DNA of 60,000 nt from Antedon mediterranea (Eukaryota; Echinodermata; Crinoidea; Comatulida; Antedonidae). The stretch is taken from assembly GCF_964355755.1 (NCBI RefSeq), contig NC_092671.1, positions 17,643,501-17,703,500 on the forward strand. Reading direction: 5' to 3'. Both the position numbers and the translations under genes were made by a program. Of the stretch, positions 47,469 to 58,973 are shown in pieces. Within the stretch, counting starts at the first letter, position 1, and each line of letters opens with the position of its first letter. The notes below the pieces were generated by a model. It did no database searches, was not told the DNA's origin, and worked only from the letters and a program-made list of their open reading frames with translations.

Positions 47469-48099
47469 TTAAAGACCCCTTCCCTGCAATTTTGGACGTT
47501 TTTTGGAAAATAATACATATATATCACTTTAAAAACATTAAACCATGTCATTCCTTGTCTTAAATGTACGTTTTATGGTAAATTATGATAAAAAGTGAGA
47601 AACAATGCACTACCTAAGTAGCTCGCGGCGATCGACCTCTCGTGGACGGTCTCAGGCCTAGCCTAGCTAGGCTTAGTTTTGTAGGCCTAGCTGGTAAACA
47701 TCGGTAACGTACGAACATCGTACGCTAGCTATATACCTAGCCTGACGTATAGTTGCTGCATTAATTGTCTTTCTATTTTTGCCAGACTCCGTTGATACAA
47801 ATTGGGGAAAACCCGGTATTTTCGCTGAAAAGTTAGGAGTCTTCCATTTGTTTTGGCTTCACGATCGATCGAAAAGTGGGCGAATTACAGGTGAAAAACA
47901 ACAATATCAATCCGCGCGCAATGCATTTTGGGATTTATAGCGGGCCGCTATAATTATTAAAATCGATTTATTTTTCACATTTTTAACCGTTTAAAGACGA
48001 AAAAAGTTATCGCAATAGGACCATATAGTATTATTTTTACATTAAATGTAGTTTGTGATCTTAAATTAGATCTAAAAAACGTAGGGAATGGGGCTTTAA
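47469..48099 (+). mobile_element. piggyBac-like MITE, full copy
   Basis: A 631-bp element including TTAA at both ends. Left terminus after TTAA is AGACCCCTTCCCTGCA, right terminus the complement of AGCCCCATTCCCTACG. A TTAA target with C-rich inverted termini is the signature of piggyBac-type elements. The interior contains TAGGCCTAGCTGG, GGCGATCGACCTCTCGTGGA and a GCGCGC patch, and is CpG-rich, with no transposase frame. An inverted copy sits at 57183-57742 and an older copy at 5324-5922. Confidence 0.75.
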
Positions 48100-48296
48100 G
48101 ATAAAAGGTACCAAGCTTGATTAGCTTCAGCTATACCTTGGCTACCTTTTGTATTAATTTGTTTTTTTGTTTGTTTGATACAATAAAGAAGATACATGTA
48201 CTATCGAAAAAAAATAACTATGTATTTGCAAACACAATTTAACCAATAATCATTGTTTCTTAGAAATAAGGCTTAATTCTGACATAGGCGAGCACA

Positions 48297-48446
48297 ATGG
48301 AAAAACTTTGGGATAAATCTCCGTCTTGGATACATACCTCATATATCTCAGATGTACCGCAAAACGTAGATTTGATAACATTAGTTCTAACTATTACGAT
48401 ATTGTTCCATATTTATATCTTAGGAAGATATTATAAAGGGTTTTAA
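48297..48446 (+). CDS. possible 49-codon membrane micropeptide ORF
   Basis: ATG in strong context (GCACAATGG) opens 49 codons: MEKLWDKSPSWIHTSYISDV, PQNVD, then a hydrophobic stretch LITLVLTITILFHIYIL and the tail GRYYKGF before TAA; an in-frame TAG lies just upstream. The layout, a short soluble start and a C-terminal membrane helix with Arg and Tyr after it, is like tail-anchored micropeptides; the end recalls sarcolipin-type SERCA regulators, but that is a shape likeness only. It lies inside ErbB intron 1 on the same strand. Against it: the opposite strand has two phase-compatible candidate exons here (48339-48385 and 48530-48584), and an ORF of this length can arise by chance. Confidence 0.2.
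   Translation: MEKLWDKSPSWIHTSYISDVPQNVDLITLVLTITILFHIYILGRYYKGF
48339..48385 (-). other. candidate minus-strand exon (alternative to the ORF at 48297)
   Basis: On the minus strand the frame TNVIKSTFCGTSEIYE ends at GAG|GTATGT, a good donor. Its first base completes the codon left by the donor of 48530-48584. The acceptor (AATATCGTAATAGTTAG) is poor. Confidence 0.15.
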
Positions 48447-48529
48447 AACAAAATTTCTGATTTAATCAGTAGATTTTCAACCGTGCGTGGTATAAGTAAT
48501 TTCCAGGTTCATTGTGAGTTCACGGGTTT

Positions 48530-48584
48530 ACCTTGCAACCGAAACGGCCCACGGTGTCTTGGAAGTTAGTTTCAAAAGATGTTT
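48530..48584 (-). other. candidate minus-strand exon
   Basis: Acceptor AATTAATACATTATTCAG, frame LKHLLKLTSKTPWAVSVA, donor GCAAG|GTAAAC. Both splice sites are good but the exon is only 55 bases and the family is unknown. The + strand of the same patch is open in two frames as well. Confidence 0.15.
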
Positions 48585-50000
48585 AAGCTGAATAATGTAT
48601 TAATTATACCAATGCAGATGCAGCACCTCCTCCAATAAAACATTACTTAGAATAATAATCTGAGGGCCCCTTGATATGCTGTTTAGGGTCACCCTCACTA
48701 AATAAGGTTTAATAAAAAAAATAAATAAAATAAACAAATAATCATATAACCAAAACATTATTAGAGTAGTTAATTCTTTGTGAAAAAAACATAAATAGAT
48801 TATTTGATGTTGTCTTTGAAAGATAACAAACCAATACTGACAAACAGCTGATGCATTAGTAATATTATAGACTATTATTTTTTTATAAATATTAATAAAA
48901 CCCCTACTCTTTCAAAATGTTTATCCATACAAGAAATTGTTTCAATTTTTCTCATGAAAGTGATATTAAGGTGCTCACCTCCTAGCTAGCATTGAATTAT
49001 AACGTATTCTTGAAATCTATACATTTGAAGTAGGCCCCTGTAGTCTTTACCTTTAGGCTACCCTAGATTTGTATTCAGTTTACTCACGGATGAAAGCATA
49101 AAAACACATTAAAATTACTTATTAAGTCGACACATTTATCAATGTGAAGGAATAATAATAAATTGAGATTTTTATACAGTTTTTATAGCCTGAAGTATTA
49201 TACAGTAGCAGTTATCTATTACTCTTGATCAAACAAAATGTGAAGGTTATAATGATACTTTTTTGTCAATGTTTCGGCCTGTTTATAAGTTCAATTTTGA
49301 ATTAGAACTGAATTAAATATGTCTTTTTTTTTTCAATAGATACATCATTCAATATATATATCATCATATACATACATCTTGTATACTTAAACAAATGCAT
49401 AATATTAATATATCATTCTTTATTGAATACCTAAACAATGTATATATGTTGTGTTGCGTAGCACTGTGTAAATTATATATAAGTAATACTGTCAAATTAT
49501 TGAAACAGTGCTCATATTTGGAACATGATCTCATAATTGCATCAATATATGTCATATACGCACATATATATTTTATACATAAAAAGGCATAATCAATATC
49601 ATTCTTTATTTTAATATAAAAAGGTGTTGTTTTTTATTCATATTGTTCATTCCAAATTTAACTTCAGTAATTGTATAATATACAGTACTACAGTATAAAT
49701 AATTAACTGTTTTTGACTAGTCATAATAAATTATTGACATTATATTAAGAGACTGATAATAAATCACATGAAGGTATTCAGATATGAATTAATTTCTAAT
49801 ACACAGAATATGGTATTAACATAGACATATTTATTCTCACTTGCTCAATATAATGTTTATTTATTTCAAATATGAATTAGAATCAGAAAGACATGCATAT
49901 TTTATAATGATGAATAATTTTCGTTTTCTAATTTTTTCAATGAAAACTGCCTAATCTGTTGTACGGTTGTTGACCCGGCAACCCTACTGGCAACCCTAGG
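48585..50000. other. ErbB intron 1, AT-rich DNA
   Basis: Nothing supported. Overlapping 63- and 65-codon frames on opposite strands at 49364-49592 have AT-driven composition. Confidence 0.45.
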
Positions 50001-50203
50001 TTAATCTTCATCAATGTCATGCAGTTGGCAGCTTCTTTGCAAGTTTTCAGTCTTTGATTTCGTAGCCTGCGAGTTAGCAACGTTTTGTTGAAAGTCAATC
50101 CTTGGTGTCCTGCTGAGAAGAGTGTGACTAATTGAGAGTGGTTGAATTGATACAAATACTTCATTCTTAAAGGATTGACCGATAACACAGCCAGGGATAA
50201 CAT
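50001..50203 (-). other. coding-like island, minus strand, two open frames
   Basis: Two minus-strand frames are open here. One starts at an ATG at 50203 and runs 88 codons to 49937 (contains HQGLTFNKTLLTRRLRNQRL). The other follows an acceptor-like AAGTATAG with two leading bases and reads 66 codons (VIPGCVIGQSFKNEVFVSIQ, later LLSRTPRIDFQQNVANSQAT, ending CQLHDIDED) to a TAA at 50003-50001. The second looks more like a natural acidic C terminus. The patch is GC-richer than its surroundings. No family is recognised; a nested antisense gene or a retrocopy remnant are possible. Confidence 0.3.
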
Positions 50204-51911
50204 CTATACTTGTTACTTTCTTTTATTTCTATACAGGTGTATCAAAGGTTTATTAATTCATCTTATACTGTATAACCCAAAAACAAATTCATAATATTCA
50301 TAATCAAAAGATTTTTTAACTAAACCATTATTATATTTATATTAATTAGAGGTACGGTAGTTTTTTTAACAAAGTTTATAATTGCAAAAGACTAGAAATA
50401 TAAGATTTCAAATATAACATTTACTTTTACTCAAAATCAAATTAGATTATTGTTCACAAATAAAAATATAATTGTTAATAATTACAAAAGACTAGAAAAT
50501 GTAAAGATCTTTTTAGTTTTGCGCAAAAATGTTGGCTATATACTGTCCAACAATCACAAAAGAAAGGAAATGATTCAAAACATTTTTACACATTGTAAAT
50601 TCCTATAGGAAAATAACCAAAACAAAAGAAAGTATATTCCAATTTCGGAGGAAATTCCGCCACAAAAAAATTACCGTATTTGCTTAGTTAAGTTAGGTAA
50701 TTCCCATGAAACACAAGTACAACATCAATACAGGATGTAATAATTGTATAATATGATTTTTACAGTATGTAATTTACACAACTGTTTGATTCAAGTAGCA
50801 TGGAGTGTCTTAATATGATTTATGAAAAATGTCTTTTTGACAGAATTGCCAACTCTCCAATTGCCTATTAACATGTGTTTTTCTTGTTGGTTAATATCAA
50901 AGGGTAAAAGTTAAATAGTCTAGAGAATTTGTTAAAATTAATATAATTACATTATTCATATTAGAAATTTTTAACTAATCAAAAATTGTTGAAAAGATTA
51001 AGAACATGGTACATATTTTAATTGAAAGCTATTGAATAGTGGAGCATACAGACGTTCATAGGTTCTTAAATTCTAAACTACATGTGTGAAGTATGCATAC
51101 GTAAAGACGTCTTATGCTATTCTACAATAAGCTTAATTTTAAAAATTATAAATTGGCCAAATGCTTGAAGCATATTGAGCTAGAACTGCAATTTCTCCAC
51201 TGTGCTTGTTCGATCAGTGGATAAACCTATTTCTAACATACAATGTAGGTGTCTATAAAAGGCAAACTACATCATGATAGTATTGGAATGTAGGTCTAAC
51301 TATACAACTTTACATGTACTGTTTAGTGCTGCCTAGAGACCGTTTTACAAATCGCATCAATGCAATTTGATAGCTACTAAAGGGCCACAGATAGTCTTTA
51401 AACTCAGGTATAAATCTCTAGAGAAAAATAAGATTAGGTTCTTTAATTTGAGGCAATAAAAATGCAATCCTGAAATCGTTCACCCCAGACTGAAAATACA
51501 TTTTCTTTTAGGACTTTAAAGATCACGCTTTGATTGCAAACTGCTTGGGGAAAATGTGGATTAAGTATTCTAAATTGTAACGATGTAAAGTTTTTTTTAT
51601 CATGCTTTAAAGAAGTTTTATTATGTTCTTGTTGAATAAGAGTTTGTGTACCAACTGAAGGTGTATTAATATTCTTATTGGGCTATATAGTGTGTATAAA
51701 AAATCTTATTGATCTTATCATGTAAATCTTATCATTTTGAGTTCCAGTACCTCCCCTCTTTCTTAGAACAATGCAAGTTTATTAAGGGTCTGCCGAATAA
51801 ACCAATTATTTCAGAAATGTAATTTCTATATTGACTGCATTTGCTCAAAAATAACCGTTTAAATCAGTGTGTGGTCGTTGACAAAAATTGGTAGAATTAC
51901 CCAAAATGCAA
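50204..51911. other. ErbB intron 1, AT-rich DNA
   Basis: Nothing supported. Confidence 0.45.
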
Positions 51912-52161
51912 TTGGTCCTGGCGGTTAATTTAAACGTTATTGCAGTGTAGTTTAAAGTCAGCAGCTGTCCATCAAATAATCGTTACTTCTTGCAGCTAAA
52001 AATTGCTCAGCGATAACTGGTTAAATGGCGTAAAACCATATTTTGCTCTGCCTTTTAACCGGTTACCACAAAATTGTCATGTTTCTGCTCCTAAGAAAAT
52101 GGAGTTAATTTATTCACAGCGTTTTTAACCGTTTTTTTTAATGCAGCAGAAACAGGCCCTA
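51912..52161 (+). repeat. dispersed repeat shared with 31010-31248, copy B
   Basis: Same orientation as copy A and same order of blocks: TTGCAGCTAAAA, CGATAACTGGTTAAATGGC, TGTTTCTGCTCC, TGGAGTTAATTTATTCACA, right end GCAGAAACAGGCCCTAA. The right terminus complement TTAGGGCCTGTTTCTGC could be a transposon end. Confidence 0.6.
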
Positions 52162-54055
52162 AGAGAATCCGAAATCTTTTACCATCGCTACAGACCTCTT
52201 TAAAATGGATATGGCCATGCCAATTTATCCACATAAATCAGCAAGCTTCTACCAACACCACGGCTCCCCTTGGAATGGCTCACCCCAATTTGTTTGTATA
52301 ATTTAAAATAATTTCATATGATCAATTTTTATAAGAATCACCACAAGTTGTAATAATAATTTTAATCACTTTGATTCAGTACATTAATCACATGCTCCTT
52401 AAATTACCAAATACTCGTGTTAGATATTGATTAAGGTTCACTTATGTTAATGAATTTTAGTTTACCTCAAGAACCAGCTGTGTTAATAAATAAGAGGCTT
52501 TTTACAATTAACAATAAGTTGTGTACTCAATGTCAAACTCCGCACTCGGCATAAGAGCATAGTTCTTCGAAAACTGCGAATAGATAGATACAAACAGCAG
52601 ATAAAACCGAAATTACAATTTTATAAAGTTCAAATTTTTTTTAATGTGATTGTTAAATAGATTATTATGATAAAATTGGAAGACCACCTGCCAAACAAAT
52701 TTTGGGTCCTCAGTTGAGACCTTTTCCATCACAAAATACTAAACTAATGGCAAAGAATGTTTAACCATTAAATCATAAAGTAAAATAATTATAATGGTTG
52801 TCTTTTATAGCGCTTAATACAGTGTTTCTATAAGCGCTTTTCACACAAAAGCGATCCATAAAAATAACCAAGAATAAAGATGATGCAGAAGAACTATTTC
52901 TCCAACACTTAACTACCACATTAGAGCTCGCCGGAACAGATTTAACAGGATCTCGAGTGAAAAAGGCATCTGTCTATCCTATCCAATAAAAATTCAATCA
53001 AAATTAAAAAAAGGTTATGATATGTTTAAGGTGATTAAGTATGTTATATCCTTTAAGAAATAAATTAACCATGTTTTTAAATATTATATTAATAAAAATG
53101 AGCAAAGCTGCAAACAAGTAGACAGTTGCCGCCACACACCCTGTAGTCTGTTGCCACCGCAACAATAGATATTTATATTGTAGGCCTACAATGATATGAA
53201 TGTTATGTCTTTGTTCATGTACTGGCGGTACTTAATTTGTCTATCAAGTGTTCATTGTTAAAGTCAGACAACAATCATGGTCATAAGAGATATGTTTAGA
53301 GAATATGATTAAGTGTAGAATATAAAAACATTTTCATTCTAATGAAATGTCCAATTTGTATTTTATGTCTTTTCAAAAATAGGCTAATGATTAAGCCCTA
53401 ATTTTTTTTATTATATTCAATTCACAACCAACAAACTAACATGCTCATAAATTCTACCAGATCCAAACTGTAATTTACATGCCTACAGTACTCTATAACT
53501 GAGACGCTTTTCTAGGCCCTACTGAAAAGAAATTGAATTGGTGGGTATAAAAAACAGAATGCACTGTTGCAGTATAACCAAATATAGAGATTAAATTGGG
53601 TAGAGAGTATAGTAGATTTTTTGTTATTTTTCTTACTTTTTAGTATTTGAAAAAAAAAGCAAAACAAAAGCTACACCTTGGTGACTATGAAACATATTTA
53701 ACAAGATAGAGGAGCATTAACCAGACACAGGAGATCATCTGTTTAATCCTCAGAGTAGATTATCTTTTTAATCTGTATCAGGACCTGATTTAACTCAGCT
53801 ATTGGCTATAGGCCACTTTAAAGGACATGTTTAAATAACAAAAAAAGTGGAAGACGTCCTCAATGAGGTTGGGAAAGGTGAACCAACAATGGCTCCAGGA
53901 TGACTGATATGTGCTTTAAATATCTTTAATATTTTGTGCTTTTGTTAATATTTTATTTATTATTATTACTTATATGCCAACAGCCATTTATATTGATTAC
54001 TGCACTTTTTAAAGTGATCTAAAAGCTGTTTTTGTTGTTACTTCAATTATAAAGT
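52162..54055. other. ErbB intron 1 with repeat-like patches
   Basis: Directly after copy B, a + strand frame (about 52196-52309) reads KMDMAMPIYPHKSASFYQHH then GSPWNGSPQ; unsupported. At 52806-52850, TTTATAGCGCTT and ATAAGCGCTTTTCACAC resemble a repeat common in echinoderm genomes, followed by an open 50-codon frame to TAA at about 52988 that probably belongs to the repeat. Confidence 0.35.
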
Positions 54056-54125
54056 AGTGCGACCGTTGTTAGTTTGGTGATTAACATGTTTGTTCGTGGG
54101 ATGATCAGATCCTGTGAAATGGTAC
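54056..54125 (+). repeat. degraded tRNA-derived SINE head
   Basis: AGTGCGACCGTTGTTAGTTT followed by GGTGATTAACATG resembles the A-box side of the SINE head at 88-158; the B-box is eroded to CAGATCCTGTG. Confidence 0.35.
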
Positions 54126-54419
54126 TATAGTTTTATCCATGTCCAAAAACAGTGACTACTCAATATTTTAGACAGTAGAATCAATATTAATTAACAATAG
54201 TACTTAAACAGATTTATTATAGTCCCTTCGAAAACTTTCAAGCATGGGAATAGTTGAGCGTTAAGGCAGAGGCTCGTTAATTAAACATAGCCATTGATTT
54301 GCTGCTTCATGGTTTTAGACTTTCATGGCGTATGTTACACACATTCATTACCAAGTACCCTTTAGTAAATTGGACATGATGTTAATTGGAAATATATATC
54401 TTGTTCATGTAGCATTTTC

Positions 54420-54470
54420 AGATGATCTTTATTGTGTAAGGCGCTATATAGATATATTATAATAATGATA
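54420..54470 (+). repeat. retroposon-like 3' end (GGCGCTATATA tail)
   Basis: TGTAAGGCGCTATATAGATA followed by ATTATAATAATGATA, the tail form of many CR1/L2-mobilised SINEs. Confidence 0.4.
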
Positions 54471-57182
54471 GAATTGTGCTGGGTCACTGAATGTCCACTA
54501 CTTTGCTGTGACCCGAACTGTCCAAACGCTATAATCTAGTGTCTGCAGTTACTATCATGTGACACTGATCACACGTTATAATACAACATGTCCTACTTCA
54601 CACAATTTAATTAACATTGCGCTAGAATGTCTCGCAACTCTGAATGCTAAAAAAATGTTAGTTGTAAACTTAACAAAGATATGGGAATAAAGCTTTCACT
54701 TCTCTTTATATTGTATTTTTTTCACAAATTTGATATATCAGGTAAAACTTTACAGTAGCCAGGTAAAGATTATAATTGGTGTAAAACTGAATTGTGGATC
54801 ACACGCTATTAAAGGTTGCCTTCTTATAATCTTACTAAAGATAACTGACTTTAAAAAGAAAGAATCCTTGGTACTACCATTTTATAATACCTCCATGGTA
54901 CTACTAGTCAATCGACTGACTTAAATACTTTAGCCTTCTTTACAAATGAATATTATCTGCCAAAGAAAAAGTTTCCTCAAAGATGAATCATGTACACCTA
55001 AAAATGTACATTGTTCAATTTCTTCTGATAGATATTTCCTTGTACATCAGACATTTACTTGTTAAACATTCCGTGTATCTCTCTATAATGATGAAGTTGT
55101 AAAATATAAATCTATTAAATATAGTTAAAGTATATTTATAAAGGTTTTATACATGAGGGTAAAAGCTTGTGATATGTGTACCCATCATCTTTATATATTT
55201 CAGACTGGCCAATTTTGTTGTAATGTACTAATAATTATTCTGTATTTTAGGTGTGTGCTTTAAACTAATAAAAAGAACATATTTTTTTGAAGAACTTCAG
55301 TTACATTTCGGCTTCAGGTCAAACTATATATCATCATTTATCGACATGATGTTTGAACCTTGTACTCAAACATGTCCTAATGGTATCACCTGAGCGAGTC
55401 TATTTACTGGATTATATCAGCTATTTACTTGGACATTTGAAAACGTTGCCCTATGTTGACTTACCAGTTCACTGACTGAGCTATAGTCAATTGACTTCAA
55501 CTGGTGTTTTATGTATACACAGTTATGAAAATATATGTACACAATTTTTAGTAGGGGTTAATTTGGTAATTTAGTAAGAAAGTAAATACTTATGCAAGAC
55601 CAGTATAGAGGTTATCTTTGGTTCCTATAGACAAAAAGGAAGAGTGAGAACTCCAGGTGAATGGGCCTATAGATGAGTATTTTGTTCACAAATAATGATA
55701 AAGTTGAATTGAAACTACTGAAATGTTTGAAAGTATTCAACATATGGCGGAATTAGTTATTATTTCTGCCATACTCACCACTTGTGGATTTCTGCCACAT
55801 TTCTGCCACATAATGATGATCCTTGTTTACTGCAGTTAGTTAATCATAATCCAATAGATCGATTTATAATTAATTAAAAATAAATCAACCACTAAAATCA
55901 TATTTCAATGAGGTTTCAATGGCGACTGTACTTTTTGATACTTTTGCTTTTAACTATAGACCTATGACCCCATTATGATATTGATCATAATGCTGTGCAT
56001 AATATTATAATCTTGTAAAAAGTGGGTAACCACCAGCCTAAGTGTTTTACCTGTACTAAGAACTTTATTACCACTAACCAACAAAAGGCAGGTAACAATG
56101 TCTTTAAAATAAAACAAAATCAAACAAAACCAGGATCTGCTAGCAGGTTTCCTCTGGCCTTGGCCACCGTTCTTATCTGGTTATGAATATGTTTTTTATA
56201 TTGTTTGCTTAAAATAGGTAAACCGTCTGTTTTGTTATTGTCATGTTCTCTTGAATATATCAACAAAGTCTTGTGTTATTGCAATACAATTTTATTAGGA
56301 ATATTGGTAGTGTTTTCTGAAAATTTCTGATTTTCAGTGAAAGACTTAAGCCATAATTGGATAATTTCATCGAGTCCCCTTGATCAGTAAAACTGATATC
56401 GATTGCAGTTTCACCTAGCTAAAAAATCTCTGTACTGTGAAACTTACCAGGTGGTAAAAAAGGAATGATTTTTTCTTTTCATGGCTCAGAAGTCTTTTCG
56501 TGACTGTAGTCAAACTCTCGAAACATTAAAGTCCGTTCTTGAGGTCTTGGTACTAAAATAAAACTAAAATAAGCGATTAGGGCTTTTAAGAATGGGCTAA
56601 GTGGTTTACACTTTAAAGAAAATAAAGCCAGACGGAAATGGTGAAAAGAAAATGTTCACATCATATTCTGCCAGTACACCTGCAAGATTTCAACACTTGC
56701 TGATTCCTTCGGGAATAATATCAATTAATACTGTTGATGCATCTATAAAAAAAATCAATGAGCTTCTTGAGATTACTAAAAAACATTTGCATTGTTTTTC
56801 AAGACATATCTGCGATATAATCCTGCCCTGTTGATGTTACTATTCTCTGTAATCCATAGATTAATCATAGATTATAATTAATCATGGATAATTTATCATA
56901 TCTTACGACTTCTGATGGTGAAATTTGCATTGAAAGTCATCTATCTGTATTATTGTTATCGTCAACCACGTGTTTGAGTTCGTAATGGTTTTTTAAGCAA
57001 TTCACGCTTTCCTATTGATTACCAGATGGTGTAGCACTTTAAGGCATTGAAAATAACGCTCTCTCTATTGATTCAGAGGTTGTATGAAAATTTCCATGAA
57101 ATCAACAAAACATATTGTACCTATGTATACATAATTTATCTATGTTGTATTGTAAAACTTTTTGATTGGTCACATCAAAATA
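54471..57182. other. ErbB intron 1, AT-rich DNA
   Basis: Several frames of 60-86 codons (54730, 56601) have no family likeness or splice support. Nothing supported. Confidence 0.45.
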
Positions 57183-57742
57183 TTAAAGCCCCATTCCCTA
57201 CGTTTTTTAGATGTAATTTAAGATCACAAACTATATTTAATGTAAAAATAATACTATATGGTCCTATTGCGATAACTTTTTTCGTCTTTAAACGGTTAAA
57301 AATGTGAAAAATAAGTCTATTTTAATAATTATAGCGGCCCGCTATAAATCCCAAAATGCATTGCGCGCGGATTGATATTTTTGTTTTTCACCTGTAATTC
57401 GCCCACTTTTCGATCGATCGTGAGGCCAAAACAAATGGAAGACTCCTAACTTTTCAGCGAAAATACCGGGTTTTCCCCAATTTGTATCAACGGAGTCTGG
57501 CAAAAATAGAAAGACAATTAATGCAGCAACTATACAACGTCAGGCTAGGTATATAGCTAGCGTACGATGTTCGCACGTTACCGATGTTTACCAGCTAGGC
57601 CTACAAAACCAAGCCTAGCCAGGCTAGGCCTAAGACCGTCCACGAGAGGTCGATCGCCGCGAGGTACTTAGGTAGTTTTTAAAGTGATATATATGTATTA
57701 TTTTCCAAAAAACGTCCAAAATTGCAGGGAAGGGGTCTTTAA
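57183..57742 (-). mobile_element. piggyBac-like MITE, inverted copy with internal deletion
   Basis: A 560-bp reverse-orientation copy of 47469-48099 with TTAA at both ends (57183-57186, 57739-57742). It lacks about 70 bases between the TTTTTAAAGTGATATATATG block and the GTACTTAGGTAG block, otherwise it is very similar. The 86-codon frame at 57047-57307 runs into it and is not a gene. Confidence 0.75.
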
Positions 57743-58631
57743 ACTAAAAATGTTTGTGTGGTATTTACAATATTTCTATAGTAAAGTCATGTTTGTGGTA
57801 TACCAAAAGTTGAGAATGTCTTTACGTTTCAATTCTCTTTCTACAACCGTCTTCTAGAATAATACTACAATTCAATCATTTTTACTTATTCATTTTAACT
57901 TTTAATTATGTAGTTATATCACTATTGGAGGAAAAGTTTGGGTCATTATTGCGAACTTAAATATACTTATTTATATATACTAAATTAACTTGATAAACTT
58001 AAAAATCTACTGTACAGCATTTATTCAAATTAATTCTGTAGCATACTTTCAAATGATCGAGTACTTTCCATTTCTCTTGTATTTGTTTACAGCTATATAT
58101 GATGATGTGTCCCAGTTATCAGTTGAAAACTTGGAATGAATTATGATTAGGCTAATGTTATATTCATTCTCATTCAGTCAATTTTACATTAGTTAAGTCA
58201 TTTACTGTGTCCTATATAATAAGTATCTCTTTGTTGCAACATCACAGGGTGTGAAATTTGTTTTTGTCTCAAGATGGTTTTTGATTTTTTTAATTGATAA
58301 ATCACCTTAAGGCTTGGTGTCAAAGTTAATTTTTTCAACAATTTTGTTTAATTATTTTAGATATGATATATGAACTGTGTCTTGTCACCGTGTGGCAACC
58401 ACTTTGTGAATGTTACAATTTTTATGTGGCCCATTTATGATATTCCTTCGGGGGTTTTGATGGACACATATCTGCATATGTACAGTATAATGTGTCCTCA
58501 TTGTTATATGTATTGGTAAATTAAAAGTAATAGGTGCACTATGAATTTTTCGTTTTCTTTTATATGGAATTTTGTTATTCTGAAATAAAGTAATCATATA
58601 GACTTATTTTTCTGGTTTTCTTTTTTTACAG
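57743..58631. other. ErbB intron 1, right end
   Basis: AT-rich DNA ending in the acceptor TTCTTTTTTTACAG at 58618-58631. The 70-codon minus frame at 58385 is not supported. Confidence 0.5.
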
Positions 58632-58973
58632 CATGCGTTGGCACATCTACTGGTTTTACGACGGTGCAAAATCCGGATCAAAGATATTCAATACTCAAGG
58701 CACTCTATTCGAATTGTACATATGTAGAAGGAAATCTAGAAATTTCATACCAGCAAGATATAGACAAAGACTTTTCATTTTTAAAAGACATCCGTGAGGT
58801 GACGGGATACGTTCTTATTGGGTTGTCATATCTACCGTCTTTAATGTTACCAAATCTTCGCGTTATCCGAGGAACCACTCTTTTCGAAGGAAACGCACTT
58901 TTAATTAGTCATAATTACCTCGAAGGAAATTCAGAAATTGGGTTGCGCGAGCTCAACCTAAAATCACTTCAAG
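58632..58973 (+). CDS. egfr: ErbB/EGF receptor, exon 2 (L domain I, first part)
   Basis: A strong acceptor (TTCTTTTTTTACAG) and donor (CTTCAAG|GTAAAT) bound 342 bases: two bases closing a codon, 113 codons, one base over. The translation runs CVGTSTGFTTVQ through NCTYVEGNLEIS, DFSFLKDIREVTGYVLIGLS, LPNLRVIRG and LRELNLKSLQ. These align with the human EGFR L domain I landmarks NCEVVLGNLEIT, LSFLKTIQEVAGYVLIAL, LQIIRG and LKELPMRNLQ. Conserved are the first disulfide pair (CVGT and SNC), and the repeating beta-helix of the ligand-binding domain. NCT is a possible N-glycosylation site. It would act outside the cell, binding EGF-like ligands. Human EGFR has an intron in this stretch (exons of 152 and 184 bases, 336 together); here it is absent. 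Kinase and transmembrane parts lie beyond the window. Confidence 0.95.

Noticed and set aside
57047-57307. 86-codon frame on the + strand
   Set aside because: It runs from intron DNA into the piggyBac-like MITE; no coding support.
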